Positions 1 through 9,860 of a stretch of 64,000 nt of DNA are shown in pieces. A program made the translations under genes and the position numbers. Under the pieces are notes generated by a model. That model saw nothing but the letters and a program-made list of their open reading frames with translations. It was not told where the DNA came from and ran no database searches. Every line of letters starts with the position of its first letter. Position 1 is the first letter of the stretch. Source of the DNA: Gammaproteobacteria bacterium UBA2679 (GTDB lineage: Bacteria > Pseudomonadota > Gammaproteobacteria > Pseudomonadales > Oleiphilaceae); contig DEMD01000011.1 of the NCBI GenBank assembly GCA_002354735.1, forward strand, positions 124,001 to 188,000. Direction: 5' to 3'.

Positions 1-1
1 G

Positions 2-427
2 AGAAAGCTCGATCAGGCGCTGGCCGAGTTCGAAAAGGCATCTGAGGATATTCGCTATCCAGCGCGGTCGCAGGTTTTCGAGAACATTGGGCTTATAAAG
101 TTTCAGCAGGGCAAGACTGAGGAAAGTATTGCGGCCTATCGCAAGTCGCTGGCACTTGATCGTGATCAGCCGGGTCTGCAGCTGAAACTTGCAGAGCTGT
201 TCGCGAAGCTACAGGACTACGAGCAAGCCAACAGATATTACGACAATTTCCGGGAAAGTGTCAGGCAGGGTGCTCTCCTGCACACGCCGGGGAGTCTCGA
301 ATTGGGTATCGATCTTGCCAGACGCCGTGGTGATGATGATACTGTATCATCATTGAAGCTCGTGCTCAGGAATCTGTACCCGAAGTCCCCGGAAAACCAG
401 CGCGAGCAGGCTCGCGGAAACAGCTGA
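2..427 (+). CDS. pilW: Type IV pilus biogenesis/stability protein PilW (PilF), C-terminal part
   Basis: The reading frame is open from the window edge and ends at TGA 425-427, so the 5' end lies outside; 141 residues are visible. They contain TPR-like helix pairs (ENIGLIKFQQGKTEESIAAY, then LKLAELFAKLQDYEQANRYY), as in PilW/PilF, the outer-membrane pilotin needed to assemble the PilQ secretin of type IV pili. The assignment rests mainly on its place directly upstream of rodZ and ispG, the usual pilW-rodZ-ispG-hisS order in gammaproteobacteria, and on the TPR pattern. The lipobox expected at the N terminus cannot be checked here. Confidence 0.8.
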   Translation, partial: RKLDQALAEFEKASEDIRYPARSQVFENIGLIKFQQGKTEESIAAYRKSLALDRDQPGLQLKLAELFAKLQDYEQANRYYDNFRESVRQGALLHTPGSLELGIDLARRRGDDDTVSSLKLVLRNLYPKSPENQREQARGNS

Positions 428-482
428 AGTACTCAATAATCTCTCAGGCAGCCAGACAGGTGCCCCCTAGCCGGTTTTAAAC

Positions 483-1595
483 ATGCAGGAACCCTCATTT
501 TCAGCCAGTCGAGAGGCTGAAGACGCCAGCTCTCCTTCTGGAACACCGCCTTCGAAAGGCGCGCGTGCTTCGGTGGCCGCCACGATAGGTCAGAAACTCG
601 CTGCCGCTCGCGAGCGCGAAGGCCTGAGCGTCAGGGAGACCGCCGACAGGCTCCACGTCGTGACCCGTTATGTCACCGCCATCGAGGCCGGTGAATATAC
701 TGTGCTTCCGGGTATTGTCTTCCTGAAGGGCTATGTGCGTGCCTATGCTCGCATAGTCGGCCTGGATGAGGATGCCCTCAGTCAGGCACTCGAGGCTGAG
801 TTGCAGATTCGGGATGACGTTCCTGATCACTCGGCAAAGCCGCTGCCGCACAGTCCCAAACCGAAAAGTCATTCGCTGGGTATACTGGCCGGCCTCTTTG
901 CGCTCGCACTGGTGGCCCTGGTCGCCTTCCTCTTGGTCAGACCTGATCCTGTATCGGTGCCGTCAGCAACTACCGCGCCTTACGAGGGCGAAGCGCCTGG
1001 CGAGGAAGAAGCGCCCGTGGCGGCCGAAGCTCAGTCGCCGGATGAGAGTGAAGTGTCGGCGACTGACAGCGATGGCCTTGAGTCCGAGAAAGCTGCCGAG
1101 CTGGAAGTCGAGGAGCCTGTCGAACCCAGCGTTGAAGAAGAATTTCTCGTCGACGAGACGGAAGAGTTCGGTTCGGTGCGCCGAGGCCTGTATACTACCC
1201 CCGATCCAGCCATTTCCAACGAACAGGTGGCCGAGCCAGTGCAGGTGGAACCCGCCAGCACAGCGCGTCGCTCTGCTTCGTCAGCCGCCCGACCTGTGTT
1301 GGCCGAATCTGCGCCGACCGAGTCCGCCGCTTCAGGCGTCGGGGATGCCACGGTATCTGTGGTATTCACTGGCGACTGCTGGTTCGATATTCGTGCGGCA
1401 AATGATGAGCGAACCGTTGGATTGTATAGAGAGGGGCAGACCTTGACGTTCAAGGGCCCATTGCCGATGGAAGTGATTGTAGGCGCAGTCGGCGCTACGC
1501 AAATCCGTGTTAACGGACAGCCACTTGACTTCAGTCGCTATCGAGTGCGGAATAACCGGGTTGAATTCACCATCACAAGCGAAACGCTGCAATAG
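483..1595 (+). CDS. rodZ: Cytoskeleton protein RodZ
   Basis: RodZ is a bitopic inner-membrane protein that links MreB to the cell-elongation machinery. The 370-residue product has the family layout. An Xre-type helix-turn-helix domain lies at about residues 35-110 (GLSVRETADRLHV, VTRYVTAIEAGEY), followed by a basic/proline linker and one membrane segment near residues 132-153. A long acidic Glu/Ala-rich periplasmic linker follows (about 160-270), then a C-terminal DUF4115 beta domain from about 285 (GDCWFDIRAANDERTVGLY). It begins 55 bp after pilW and precedes ispG by 48 bp, consistent with one operon. The acidic linker is long and low in complexity, which is common in this family. Confidence 0.93.
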   Translation: MQEPSFSASREAEDASSPSGTPPSKGARASVAATIGQKLAAAREREGLSVRETADRLHVVTRYVTAIEAGEYTVLPGIVFLKGYVRAYARIVGLDEDALSQALEAELQIRDDVPDHSAKPLPHSPKPKSHSLGILAGLFALALVALVAFLLVRPDPVSVPSATTAPYEGEAPGEEEAPVAAEAQSPDESEVSATDSDGLESEKAAELEVEEPVEPSVEEEFLVDETEEFGSVRRGLYTTPDPAISNEQVAEPVQVEPASTARRSASSAARPVLAESAPTESAASGVGDATVSVVFTGDCWFDIRAANDERTVGLYREGQTLTFKGPLPMEVIVGAVGATQIRVNGQPLDFSRYRVRNNRVEFTITSETLQ

Positions 1596-1643
1596 GCAGC
1601 GTCGCAAGACCATTACCGGAACAGACAGGACTCTGACAGCAGC

Positions 1644-2756
1644 ATGCACCAGGAAAGCCCGATAGTACGCCGCAAGAGCAAACAGATCATGGTAGGCAAT
1701 GTGCCCGTGGGCGGCGATGCGCCTATTGCGGTGCAGAGCATGACCAACACCGAGACCTGCGACGTACAGGCGACGGTGGCGCAGATCCAGAGTCTGCAGG
1801 ATGCGGGTGCTGACATCGTTCGCGTGTCGGTACCGTCGATGGATGCGGCAGAAGCATTCAGGGAAATTCGCAAGCAGGTGACGATCCCTCTGGTTGCCGA
1901 CATCCATTTCGATTACAAGATCGCACTGAAAGTTGCCGAGTACGGCGTCGACTGTCTGCGTATCAATCCGGGTAATATCGGTCGTGAAGACCGGGTGGCA
2001 GCCGTCATTTCGGCAGCGCGCAATAATGGCATCCCGATCCGCATCGGCGTCAATGCAGGCTCACTCGAGAAAGACCTGCAGAAGAAATACGGCGAGCCGA
2101 CACCGGCTGCGTTGGTCGAATCCGCCATGCGACACATCGATATTCTTGATCGTCACAATTTTGATCAATACAAGATCAGTCTGAAGGCTTCTGACGTGTT
2201 CATGGCCGTTGGCGCCTATCGACTTATTGCCAAGCAAATCGAACAGCCCTTGCATCTCGGTATTACTGAGGCCGGCGGCTTTCGCTCAGGCGCAGTCAAG
2301 TCGGCAATCGGCCTCGGCATGCTGCTGATGGATGGCATCGGCGATACCATCAGGGTTTCCCTGGCTGCTGATCCGGTGCAGGAAATCAAGGTGGGCTTCG
2401 ATATCCTCAAAAGTCTGCGGCTACGAAGCAAAGGCGTCAACTTTATCGCCTGCCCCAGCTGCAGTCGGCAGAACTTCGACGTCATCAAGACGATGAACGA
2501 GCTCGAAATGCGACTTGAAGACGTCCAGACGCCGATAGACGTGGCTGTTATCGGCTGCGTCGTCAATGGCCCGGGTGAAGCCAGGGAAGCGGACGTTGGT
2601 CTGACCGGTGGTTCGCCCAATAATCTCATCTATCTGGGTGGCAAACCTGACCATAAAGCCGATAATGTCGGCCTCGTCGACCATTTCGAAAAGGTCATCC
2701 GTGCTCAGGTCAAGACTAGACAAGCCGCTCTGGATGCGTTGATCGCCAAGGCCTGA
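1644..2756 (+). CDS. ispG: (E)-4-hydroxy-3-methylbut-2-enyl-diphosphate synthase (flavodoxin), IspG
   Basis: IspG converts ME-cPP to HMBPP, the penultimate step of the MEP isoprenoid pathway, using a [4Fe-4S] cluster in the cytoplasm. The 370-residue length matches the short bacterial form. The N-terminal TIM-barrel part has [15 protein letters not shown] and [13 protein letters not shown]. The C-terminal cluster-binding part has the expected cysteines in [14 protein letters not shown] and [16 protein letters not shown]. It lies between rodZ and hisS, its usual place in gammaproteobacteria. A perfect 19-bp palindrome follows the gene before hisS. Confidence 0.97.
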   Translation: MHQESPIVRRKSKQIMVGNVPVGGDAPIAVQSMTNTETCDVQATVAQIQSLQDAGADIVRVSVPSMDAAEAFREIRKQVTIPLVADIHFDYKIALKVAEYGVDCLRINPGNIGREDRVAAVISAARNNGIPIRIGVNAGSLEKDLQKKYGEPTPAALVESAMRHIDILDRHNFDQYKISLKASDVFMAVGAYRLIAKQIEQPLHLGITEAGGFRSGAVKSAIGLGMLLMDGIGDTIRVSLAADPVQEIKVGFDILKSLRLRSKGVNFIACPSCSRQNFDVIKTMNELEMRLEDVQTPIDVAVIGCVVNGPGEAREADVGLTGGSPNNLIYLGGKPDHKADNVGLVDHFEKVIRAQVKTRQAALDALIAKA

Positions 2757-2770
2757 GTCATATAGCCTCT

Positions 2771-2789
2771 GCGCCGGCCAGGCCGGCGC
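2771..2789. repeat. Perfect 19-bp palindrome between ispG and hisS
   Basis: GCGCCGGCC (2771-2779), A2780, GGCCGGCGC (2781-2789) form a perfect inverted repeat that would fold into a GC-rich hairpin in the transcript. It lies 14 bp after the ispG stop and about 47 bp before the chosen hisS start. No T-run follows, so a simple intrinsic terminator is unlikely. An mRNA-stability or processing hairpin separating ispG from hisS expression is one possible role; this is inferred from position only. Confidence 0.6.
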
Positions 2790-2836
2790 TGCGCGCAGGC
2801 AAATTGGCGCCATTTCAAACAGGAAGTTTTTTTCAA

Positions 2837-4195
2837 GTGTCCAAATTACAGGCTGTACGCGGGATGAACGATATCCTGCCGAGTTCCACTCCTTACTGGC
2901 AGCGCCTCGAAAGCGCATGCCGCTCACTCTTCGGCGCCTATGGCCTGGAAGAGATCAGGCTACCCATCGTCGAACCAACCGCGCTATTCAAGCGCTCAAT
3001 TGGTGAAGCCACGGATATTGTCGAAAAGGAAATGTATACTTTCGACGACCGCAATGGTGAAAGCCTGACCCTGCGACCTGAACTGACAGCCGGCGTAGTG
3101 AGGGCAGGCGAGCAACATGGCCTGCTCTACAACCAGACTCCCCGACTCTGGTACGCTGGCCCGGCGTTTCGCTACGAGAAACCGCAGAAGGGCCGTTATC
3201 GCCAGTTTCATCAGATTGGCGTGGAGTGCTTCGGCCTTCCGGGTCCGGATATAGACGCCGAGCTCATTGCGCTCACAGCAAGGCTGTGGGAGCATCTTGG
3301 CCTCGCTTCGGCGGTACGTCTCGAGCTCAACACCATCGGCAGCGCAGAGTCTCGGCAACGGTTCCGCAAGGCGCTGGTCGCGTTTCTCGAAGACAAGCGC
3401 GAGGCACTGGATGAAGACAGCCAGCGTCGCCTGCTCACGAATCCGATGCGCATACTGGATTCCAAGAGCGCTGAAACGCAGCGGGTACTCGATAACGCAC
3501 CAAGTCTGCACGATTACATCGACGACGAGTCCAAACAGCATTTCGCGGGACTGTGCCAACGCCTCGATGCACTCGGCATCAGCTATGTGGTGAATCCGAG
3601 GCTGGTTCGAGGACTGGACTACTACGGCAAGACCGTGTTTGAGTGGATTACCACTGAGCTCGGTGCCCAGGGTACCGTCTGTGCTGGCGGTCGCTACGAT
3701 GGGCTGGTTGAGCAGCTTGGCGGGAAGTCCACCCCGGGCGTAGGATTCGCCATGGGTTGTGAGCGCCTGGTGCTGATGCTCGAGGCGCTCGCCGCTCGTG
3801 GTAGTATGGCGCTGCAGGCACGCGGACTGCATAGCCTGTACGTAATGGGTCTGGGCGAAGCGGAAGATTCAGCAGCCCAGACACTGGCTGAGCAGATCAG
3901 AAGCGCGGCTCCAGGTCTTAAGGTCATGCTGCATTGCGGTGGCGGGTCGATCAAGTCACGGATGAAGAAGGCCGATCGTAGCGGCGCACAACTGAGTGTG
4001 CTGATCGGTGAGAATGAGCTGGCCCGGCAGCAGGTCAGCTGCAAGGTCATGCAGGCTGATTCGGCGGTTGCCGCCAGTCTCGGTCTCGACGAGGATTCCA
4101 CAGTAAGTACGCCAGGCCAGTTTCTCCTGTCTCAGACAGAATTGCTGCAACGGCTTCAAACAATGAAAGAACAGGCAGATAGCAATCATGGTTGA
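2837..4195 (+). CDS. hisS: Histidyl-tRNA synthetase
   Basis: HisS is a class II aminoacyl-tRNA synthetase that charges tRNA-His in the cytoplasm. The chosen start is GTG 2837, giving 452 residues. It places AGGAAG (2821-2826) 10 nt upstream and makes the protein begin [15 protein letters not shown], the normal HisS N terminus; an upstream in-frame start at 2804 would add 11 unconserved residues. Visible motifs are the class II motif 2 region with [13 protein letters not shown], the histidine-binding loop [15 protein letters not shown], and [15 protein letters not shown], followed by the anticodon-binding domain from about residue 335. The stop overlaps the start of yfgM by 8 bp. Confidence 0.97.
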   Translation: MSKLQAVRGMNDILPSSTPYWQRLESACRSLFGAYGLEEIRLPIVEPTALFKRSIGEATDIVEKEMYTFDDRNGESLTLRPELTAGVVRAGEQHGLLYNQTPRLWYAGPAFRYEKPQKGRYRQFHQIGVECFGLPGPDIDAELIALTARLWEHLGLASAVRLELNTIGSAESRQRFRKALVAFLEDKREALDEDSQRRLLTNPMRILDSKSAETQRVLDNAPSLHDYIDDESKQHFAGLCQRLDALGISYVVNPRLVRGLDYYGKTVFEWITTELGAQGTVCAGGRYDGLVEQLGGKSTPGVGFAMGCERLVLMLEALAARGSMALQARGLHSLYVMGLGEAEDSAAQTLAEQIRSAAPGLKVMLHCGGGSIKSRMKKADRSGAQLSVLIGENELARQQVSCKVMQADSAVAASLGLDEDSTVSTPGQFLLSQTELLQRLQTMKEQADSNHG

Positions 4196-4970
4196 TAGAA
4201 GTGACGACGAACAACTAGACGCGCTAAAACAGTGGTGGCAAGCGAATGGCACCTCACTCATCGTTGGCGTAATCCTGGCAATTGCTGCCATATTTGGCTT
4301 CAAGGCTTGGCAGAACAATCAGTTGCAGCAGGAAGCTGAGTCTTCGTTGAAGTACCAGCAGCTTGTTGAGGCTGCGGCAGCCGATCAGCAGAGTGCTTTT
4401 CTGAAGGCCCAGCAGTCAAAAGCGGAAGGGGATGATTCTGCCTCTACTGACGATGCTGATACGGCGCGCTTCCTGGCCAAAGAACTCAAGGAAGCCACCA
4501 GTATAAAGGGCTATGAGCTGCTCGCCGATCTGTATCTCTCGCGAAGTCACTTCAGTGCCAGTGAGCTGGATGAAGCGCACAAGCAGCTTATCGGCACGCT
4601 TGAGCAGACCGAATCAGAATCACTGAAGCGCATCATCCAGGCCAGGTTGGCGAGGGTCGAGATGGCTCAGGAAAAATACGAGGCCGCGCTGGCCCGCTTG
4701 GATGTGCCGAAGGATGACGTCTTTTACACATATTTCCAAGAGCTTAGGGGCGATATCTATAAACTGACTCAGAAGCCTGAGCTAGCCCTTGAAGCCTATC
4801 GGAATGCACGAGAGGCGTTGGCAGCCAAGCCACCGGTAGTCGAGCAGCCGCTTATCGCACGCACCGAAACTGACGCACCTGAACAGCCTGCCGAAGCCGA
4901 ACAGGTTGCGGCTCAGGCCCTGGCCTGGCTGGATACCAAGATTGCAGATCTGGGAACCGCTGGCGAATGA
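4188..4970 (+). CDS. yfgM: YfgM-family tetratricopeptide protein, ancillary SecYEG/BamB-linked periplasmic factor
   Basis: The product has 260 residues: a short charged cytoplasmic N terminus, one membrane helix at about residues 22-40 ([18 protein letters not shown]) and a periplasmic helical TPR-like domain ([40 protein letters not shown]). This is the DUF2133/YfgM layout; in E. coli YfgM binds SecYEG together with PpiD and helps hand over envelope proteins. It overlaps hisS by 8 bp and bamB by 4 bp, which suggests translational coupling across hisS-yfgM-bamB-der. The C-terminal 40 residues are acidic and Ala/Pro/Glu-rich, an ordinary lineage-specific tail. Confidence 0.9.
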   Translation: MVDRSDDEQLDALKQWWQANGTSLIVGVILAIAAIFGFKAWQNNQLQQEAESSLKYQQLVEAAAADQQSAFLKAQQSKAEGDDSASTDDADTARFLAKELKEATSIKGYELLADLYLSRSHFSASELDEAHKQLIGTLEQTESESLKRIIQARLARVEMAQEKYEAALARLDVPKDDVFYTYFQELRGDIYKLTQKPELALEAYRNAREALAAKPPVVEQPLIARTETDAPEQPAEAEQVAAQALAWLDTKIADLGTAGE

Positions 4971-6136
4971 TGATGGCTTTTCACGGACGCCGCTTCGCCA
5001 TACCGCTGCTGGCATTGTTCACAGTACTCTCGATTGCTGGCTGCGGGGATGAGGATGTACGGCCTGAGCCGGTGGAGCTCAAGCCAATTACGCCGGTGGT
5101 CAGTCTGAGCCGCGCCTGGAGCGTTGGTATTGGCGATGGCTATGATGATGAAGCGGTCAGTCTGGCGCCACTGGTGCTGGATGAGCAGCTTGTCGCCGTG
5201 TCTCGGGATGGCGAGCTTCAGGCCATCGAGCGCCGCAGTGGCAAGACCCTTTGGGAACGCTCGATCGACGAAGACATCAGTGGCGGCGTTGGTGGGGATG
5301 GCCGGCGGGTATTTGTGACCACGGCCGACGGCAACCTGATTGCGAGCTCTGCTGAAGACGGCAGTGAGCTCTGGACGATTTCAACAGGGAGCGAGGTGCT
5401 GTCTGCACCACTGGTTGCCAGAGGTCTTGTATTCGTGCAGACCATTGACGGTCTGGTGAGTGCTTATGATGTCGGCAGCGGGCAGAAGCGCTGGGATTAT
5501 CGTGAGCAGGAACCTGCGCTGACGGTACGCGGCACATCGCCGCTGAATTATGACGAACGTGCAGAGCTCTTGCTGGCAGCCTTCGCCAACGGTTCGGTTG
5601 TCGCGCTCGACCCCAGGAGCGGTATACCCGCGTGGAGCCAGATCGTAGCTGAGCCACGTGGCAAAACCGAGCTGGACCGATTGATCGATATCGATGGCGG
5701 TACCGAGGTGGCAGATGGCAGCGTCTTCGCGGTGGCCTATCAGGGCAACATAGCCGAGCTGAGCGCGATTCGTGGCCGGGTGGATTGGCTGGAGAAGGCG
5801 TCAAGCTTCGCACGGCCTTCGCGAGGCGATCGTCTGCTGCTGCTGACAGCGGAGAACGGTGATGTCATTGCCTGGGATGCGAGTACCAAGACCGAACGCT
5901 GGCGCTCGAGCGAGTATGCCTACCGTGAGCTGTCGACACCGGTCATCTTCAGAGATCATGTGTTTTTCGGTGATCTCGAAGGCTACGTTCATGTTCTGGA
6001 ATTGAAAGAGGGGAAGACGGTAGCCCGTTTCCGCCCTGCAGACGAAGCCATCATAGCCGCACCCGTTGCCGGCGCTGATGCCATCTATTTTTATGGTAGT
6101 GACGGCGAATTGAGCGCCTGGACATTCGATGAGTAA
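4967..6136 (+). CDS. bamB: Outer membrane protein assembly factor BamB (lipoprotein)
   Basis: BamB is the beta-propeller lipoprotein of the BAM complex, which inserts beta-barrel proteins into the outer membrane. The 389-residue product opens with a lipoprotein signal peptide ending in LSIAGC, with the acylated cysteine at residue 26; Gly at +2 fits outer-membrane sorting. PQQ-like propeller repeats follow ([62 protein letters not shown]). Three tandem ATG codons occur at the start; ATG 4967 overlaps the yfgM stop. The gene ends inside the start region of der (8-bp overlap). Confidence 0.95.
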   Translation: MMMAFHGRRFAIPLLALFTVLSIAGCGDEDVRPEPVELKPITPVVSLSRAWSVGIGDGYDDEAVSLAPLVLDEQLVAVSRDGELQAIERRSGKTLWERSIDEDISGGVGGDGRRVFVTTADGNLIASSAEDGSELWTISTGSEVLSAPLVARGLVFVQTIDGLVSAYDVGSGQKRWDYREQEPALTVRGTSPLNYDERAELLLAAFANGSVVALDPRSGIPAWSQIVAEPRGKTELDRLIDIDGGTEVADGSVFAVAYQGNIAELSAIRGRVDWLEKASSFARPSRGDRLLLLTAENGDVIAWDASTKTERWRSSEYAYRELSTPVIFRDHVFFGDLEGYVHVLELKEGKTVARFRPADEAIIAAPVAGADAIYFYGSDGELSAWTFDE

Positions 6137-7556
6137 ACCCGTTATCGCACTGGTCGGCCGACCCAATGTAGGCAAATCGACGCTGTTCAACCGGCTCACG
6201 AGAACTCGTGACGCCCTGGTTGCCGATCTGTCAGGACTCACCCGTGACCGCAAGTATGGCGAGGGCGAGCATGAAGGGCGGCATTATATTCTGGTGGATA
6301 CCGGAGGAATCTCTGGTCTCGAAGCTGGCATAGATGCCCAGATGGCCCAGCAGGCTTACACGGCGATGAAGGAGGCGAATATCGTGCTCTTCATAGTCGA
6401 CGCCCAGGCCGGTCTCACACCGGCTGACGAGCATATCGCCAAGGAACTTCGCGTTCGCGACAAGACGGTCATTCTGGTGGTCAACAAGGTCGACGGCCGG
6501 GAACCTGACGGTGCGACAGCTGAGTTCTACAAGCTCGGTTTTACCCGAATTGTCCAGACTGCAGCGAGCCAGAACCGAGGCATGCGTTCGCTGATGGAAG
6601 AGGCGCTGGCCGGGTTCGAGGCGGAGGAGCCTGAAAATGCGTCTGATCAGCCTGGTATCCGTATCGGCATTATCGGTCGACCGAATGTCGGCAAGTCGAC
6701 GCTGGTGAACAGAATGTTGGGTGAAGAGCGGGTCATTGTGTATGACCAGCCCGGCACCACTCGTGACTCGATCTATATCCCCTACGAGCGGCACGGCAAG
6801 CCCTACACCATTATTGATACAGCGGGTGTGCGCCGCCGCAAGAACATCGACGAATCGGTCGAAAAGTTCTCGATCGTGAAGACGCTTCAGGCCGTCAAGG
6901 ATGCCCACGTCATCGTGCTCGTTATCGATGCCCAGGAAGGCCTGGTTGACCAGGATCTCCATCTGCTTGGGTTTGCGATGGACGCAGGTCGTGCCATCGT
7001 TATTGCCGTGAACAAGTGGGACGGTCTGTCCCAGGAGAAGAAGGACAATATCAAGTCTGCGCTTGATCGCAGGCTCGACTTCATCACCTACGCCAAGATC
7101 CACTTCATTTCGGCGCTTCATGGTACTGGTGTTGGCGAAATGTACCCGACCATCGATCGCTGCTACAAGAGCGCGATGGTCAAGTGGCCAACGCCGATGC
7201 TGACCAAGCTGCTGGAGGATGCTGTGTTGTCACACGCGCCGCCGATGGTCAGCGGTCGGAGAATCAAATTACGCTATGCCCACCAGGGCGGATCGAATCC
7301 GCCGGTCGTGGTTGTGCATGGCAATCAGACTGATTCGCTGCCGAAGAGCTACAGACGCTATCTGGAAAACACCTTCCGGACCGTGTTGAAGGTCGAGGGC
7401 ACGCCTATCCGTTTCGAGTTCAAGTCAGGCGAGAATCCGTTCGCTGGTCGGGCCAACAACCTGAACATCAAGCAGCAGCAAAAGAAGAAACGCCTGATGA
7501 AGCATGTGAAAAGCCTGAACAAGAAGCCGAACAGGCGTTCGAAGCAGTTTTACTAG
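6129..7556 (+). CDS. der: Ribosome biogenesis GTPase Der (EngA)
   Basis: Der is a double-GTPase needed for maturation of the 50S ribosomal subunit. The 475-residue protein carries two G domains: [10 protein letters not shown] at residues 10-19 with DTGGI and NKVDG, and [10 protein letters not shown] again near residue 183 with DTAGV and NKWDG. A KH-like C-terminal domain begins near residue 360 and ends in a very basic tail ([19 protein letters not shown]), typical of RNA contact. It is the last gene of the rightward operon; a strong hairpin follows directly. Confidence 0.97.
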   Translation: MSKPVIALVGRPNVGKSTLFNRLTRTRDALVADLSGLTRDRKYGEGEHEGRHYILVDTGGISGLEAGIDAQMAQQAYTAMKEANIVLFIVDAQAGLTPADEHIAKELRVRDKTVILVVNKVDGREPDGATAEFYKLGFTRIVQTAASQNRGMRSLMEEALAGFEAEEPENASDQPGIRIGIIGRPNVGKSTLVNRMLGEERVIVYDQPGTTRDSIYIPYERHGKPYTIIDTAGVRRRKNIDESVEKFSIVKTLQAVKDAHVIVLVIDAQEGLVDQDLHLLGFAMDAGRAIVIAVNKWDGLSQEKKDNIKSALDRRLDFITYAKIHFISALHGTGVGEMYPTIDRCYKSAMVKWPTPMLTKLLEDAVLSHAPPMVSGRRIKLRYAHQGGSNPPVVVVHGNQTDSLPKSYRRYLENTFRTVLKVEGTPIRFEFKSGENPFAGRANNLNIKQQQKKKRLMKHVKSLNKKPNRRSKQFY

Positions 7557-7561
7557 TCTCC

Positions 7562-7611
7562 AGGCCTACAGAAACTGCAGGTCGGTCTGCAGTTTCAGCT
7601 AAGGCCTTTTT
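7562..7611. terminator. Intrinsic terminator hairpin between convergent der and pta
   Basis: GAAACTGCAG (7571-7580) and CTGCAGTTTC (7587-7596) form a perfect 10-bp stem with a 6-nt loop. The flanking AGGCCT copies (7562-7567 and 7602-7607) can extend it, and a T-run follows at 7607-7611 on the + strand. The inner stem covers the pta stop codon (7595-7597), so one element may serve both converging transcripts. The T-run favours the rightward der operon. Confidence 0.8.
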
Positions 7612-9790
7612 CTGACCGCGTAGCCTGAACAGCGGTGAGCGCTATGGTGAATACGATGTCATCTACCAGTGCGCCGCGGCTTAGATCGTTTACCGGCTTC
7701 TTCAGACCTTGGAGCATCGGACCAACACTCACTACGTTCGCACTTCGCTGCACAGCCTTATAGGTGGTGTTGCCGGTATTGAGGTCCGGAAAGACGAATA
7801 CCGTGGCCTTTCCGGCAACCTTGCTATCCGGCGCCTTCTTGCGTGCCACACTGTCGACGGCCGCGGCATCGTATTGCAGCGGTCCATCGAGCAGCAGGTC
7901 AGGGCGCATTGCTTTGGCGAGCTCCGTAGCCTTCTTCACCTTATCAACGTCTGATCCTGTTCCCGAGGTGCCGGTACTGTAGCTGAGCATCGCTACTGCA
8001 GGCTCTATGCCGAACAATTCGGCAGATTCGGCGCACTGAATGGCAATGTCGGCCAGCTCCTCACTATTGGGGTCGGGGTTGATGGCGCAGTCACCATAGA
8101 CGACGACCTGTTCCGGCAAGCACATGAAAAACACCGATGAGACGATCTTGCAGTCGGCTCGGGCCTTGATGAGCTGCAGGGCAGGGCGAACTGTATTCGC
8201 TGTTGTATGCACAGCGCCAGATACCAGACCGTCGACTTCATCCAGGACCAGCATCATCGTGCCGAGTACTACGTTGTCGTCGAGCTGAGCCTCTGCCATC
8301 TGCGAGGTCAGACCCTTGTGCTTGCGCTGTTCCACCATCGGCCCGATGTACCTGTCGCGGATTTCGTCCGGATCCAAAATCTCGACGCCATGCGAAAGGT
8401 CAACGCCCTGCGCATTGGCTACATTGAGGATCTCGTCCCGCTTGCCGAGGAGTATACAATGGGCGATGCCACGCTCTTCGCAGATTGCCGCAGCCTTGAT
8501 CGTTCTTGGCTCATTGCCCTCTGGCAGTACGATGGTTTTACCGGCTTCCCTGGCGCGTCGGGTGAGCTGATAGCGGAAGGCTGCAGGTGACAGGCGGAGC
8601 TTGCGGGGCAGGTCGATCCGCCCGCGCAGCCACTCAACGTCTATATGCTGAGCTACGGCTGACACCACGGCTTCTATTCGGTCGTGATCGTCTATCGGCA
8701 CTTCCTTGTTCATATTCGCGAGCAGCTGGGCCGCTGCGTAGGTGTCGATGTCAGTGCAGAGCACTGGCAGACCTGCGTCAAAGGCAGGTTTGCAGAGTGC
8801 CAGTGTGGCATCACTCGGACGTAAGCCGCTGGTGAGCAGCAGGCCCGCAAGGGGCACCCCTGACACGGATGCGAAGGCGGCAGCGACGACCACATCTTCC
8901 CGATCGCCCGGGGTCACGATCAGGCGACCCGGACGAAGGCCTGCGACCAGGTTAGGCAGAGTGCGGGCACACACGGAAACCGCCGTGAGACGGCGTTGGC
9001 GTGAGTGGCCCTCGTTGAGCCAGCTGGCCGGCAGAGCATCATTGAGATCCGATACCCTTGGTGCAAGCAGCTGCTCATTCTGTGGAATTTGCGCAATAAG
9101 ATGGAAGCGGTCACTAAAGGTTTGCTCCACATCATTGCCGATAAGCGAGTTTTCGGCGCCTGTTTCGCCTGGTTCCGACAAGGGGACCTTGTTCAGTATG
9201 CAACCAATCACATCAGGGTCGGCAGGATCTGAAAAAAGTCTTGCCGCCAGATGCAGGTATTCCTTCAGCTCAGACGCGGAACGACCATCCGGTGTGCCTA
9301 CGAGAATCACATCTGCATCGAGATTACGCGCGACTTCCACGTTAATCCGCGCTGAATAATCATCACCTGGTGCAGTAACGAGACCTTCGACGACTACGAC
9401 GTCGAGATCGTCCGGCATCTTGTGATAGAGCGCGAGCATTTCTTCCATCAGTGAAGCGGTCTGCTGGCGGCTCGTCATGCTAATGGCGTGACGCAGCGGC
9501 ATCGGCTCCGGAACCGTAAGGCCCAGGTTCTGGCGCGAGAAGATGAGCGAGCGGTCTACGCTGCCAGCCATGTCCTCGTCGGTGCTGGCGCTTTCATCGC
9601 TTATGCCAGGCTTCGTTAGCTCGACATCAGAACGTCGTCTCTTGCCCTGTGGTCTCAGGTTGTCCTGCGAGAAGGGCTTGAAGAAGCCGACCCTGACGCC
9701 GATGCTGTCAAAGGCGCGCAGCATGCCGAGGCAGACTGAGGTGAGGCCGACGTGTTGAGTGACTGGGGCGATAAAAAATACTTTGGCCAT
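7595..9790 (-). CDS. pta: Phosphate acetyltransferase
   Basis: Pta interconverts acetyl-CoA and acetyl phosphate, working with AckA in acetate overflow and ATP formation. The start ATG 9790 (MAKVFFIAPVTQHVG) gives 731 residues; the longer in-frame extension to 9907 would run into ackA and lacks conservation. The layout is the long, E. coli-like form: an N-terminal P-loop-derived domain (about 1-300), a DRTGG domain (about 220-340), and a catalytic PTA_PTB domain from about 400 (AGKTIVLPEGNEPRTIKAA, SYSTGTSGTGSDVDKV, DLNTGNTTYKAVQRSANV). A basic/acidic insertion at about residues 37-65 is not part of the core fold. It lies 70 bp downstream of ackA on the same strand. Confidence 0.95.
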   Translation of the reverse strand: MAKVFFIAPVTQHVGLTSVCLGMLRAFDSIGVRVGFFKPFSQDNLRPQGKRRRSDVELTKPGISDESASTDEDMAGSVDRSLIFSRQNLGLTVPEPMPLRHAISMTSRQQTASLMEEMLALYHKMPDDLDVVVVEGLVTAPGDDYSARINVEVARNLDADVILVGTPDGRSASELKEYLHLAARLFSDPADPDVIGCILNKVPLSEPGETGAENSLIGNDVEQTFSDRFHLIAQIPQNEQLLAPRVSDLNDALPASWLNEGHSRQRRLTAVSVCARTLPNLVAGLRPGRLIVTPGDREDVVVAAAFASVSGVPLAGLLLTSGLRPSDATLALCKPAFDAGLPVLCTDIDTYAAAQLLANMNKEVPIDDHDRIEAVVSAVAQHIDVEWLRGRIDLPRKLRLSPAAFRYQLTRRAREAGKTIVLPEGNEPRTIKAAAICEERGIAHCILLGKRDEILNVANAQGVDLSHGVEILDPDEIRDRYIGPMVEQRKHKGLTSQMAEAQLDDNVVLGTMMLVLDEVDGLVSGAVHTTANTVRPALQLIKARADCKIVSSVFFMCLPEQVVVYGDCAINPDPNSEELADIAIQCAESAELFGIEPAVAMLSYSTGTSGTGSDVDKVKKATELAKAMRPDLLLDGPLQYDAAAVDSVARKKAPDSKVAGKATVFVFPDLNTGNTTYKAVQRSANVVSVGPMLQGLKKPVNDLSRGALVDDIVFTIALTAVQATRSEKGLS

Positions 9791-9860
9791 AGACTGCAAT
9801 ATCCCTGTCTGAAAATATTCTGTGCGGTCAGACCGCCATGCTGGCTTTGATGAAGCTGAA

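Noticed and set aside
6231..7121. 296-residue open frame on the - strand
   Set aside because: Antisense shadow of der, whose two G domains are fully conserved.
9824..9836. GCGGTCAGACCGC palindrome between ackA and pta
   Set aside because: Only a 4-bp stem is possible with a realistic loop and no T-run follows; too weak to call a terminator or operator.
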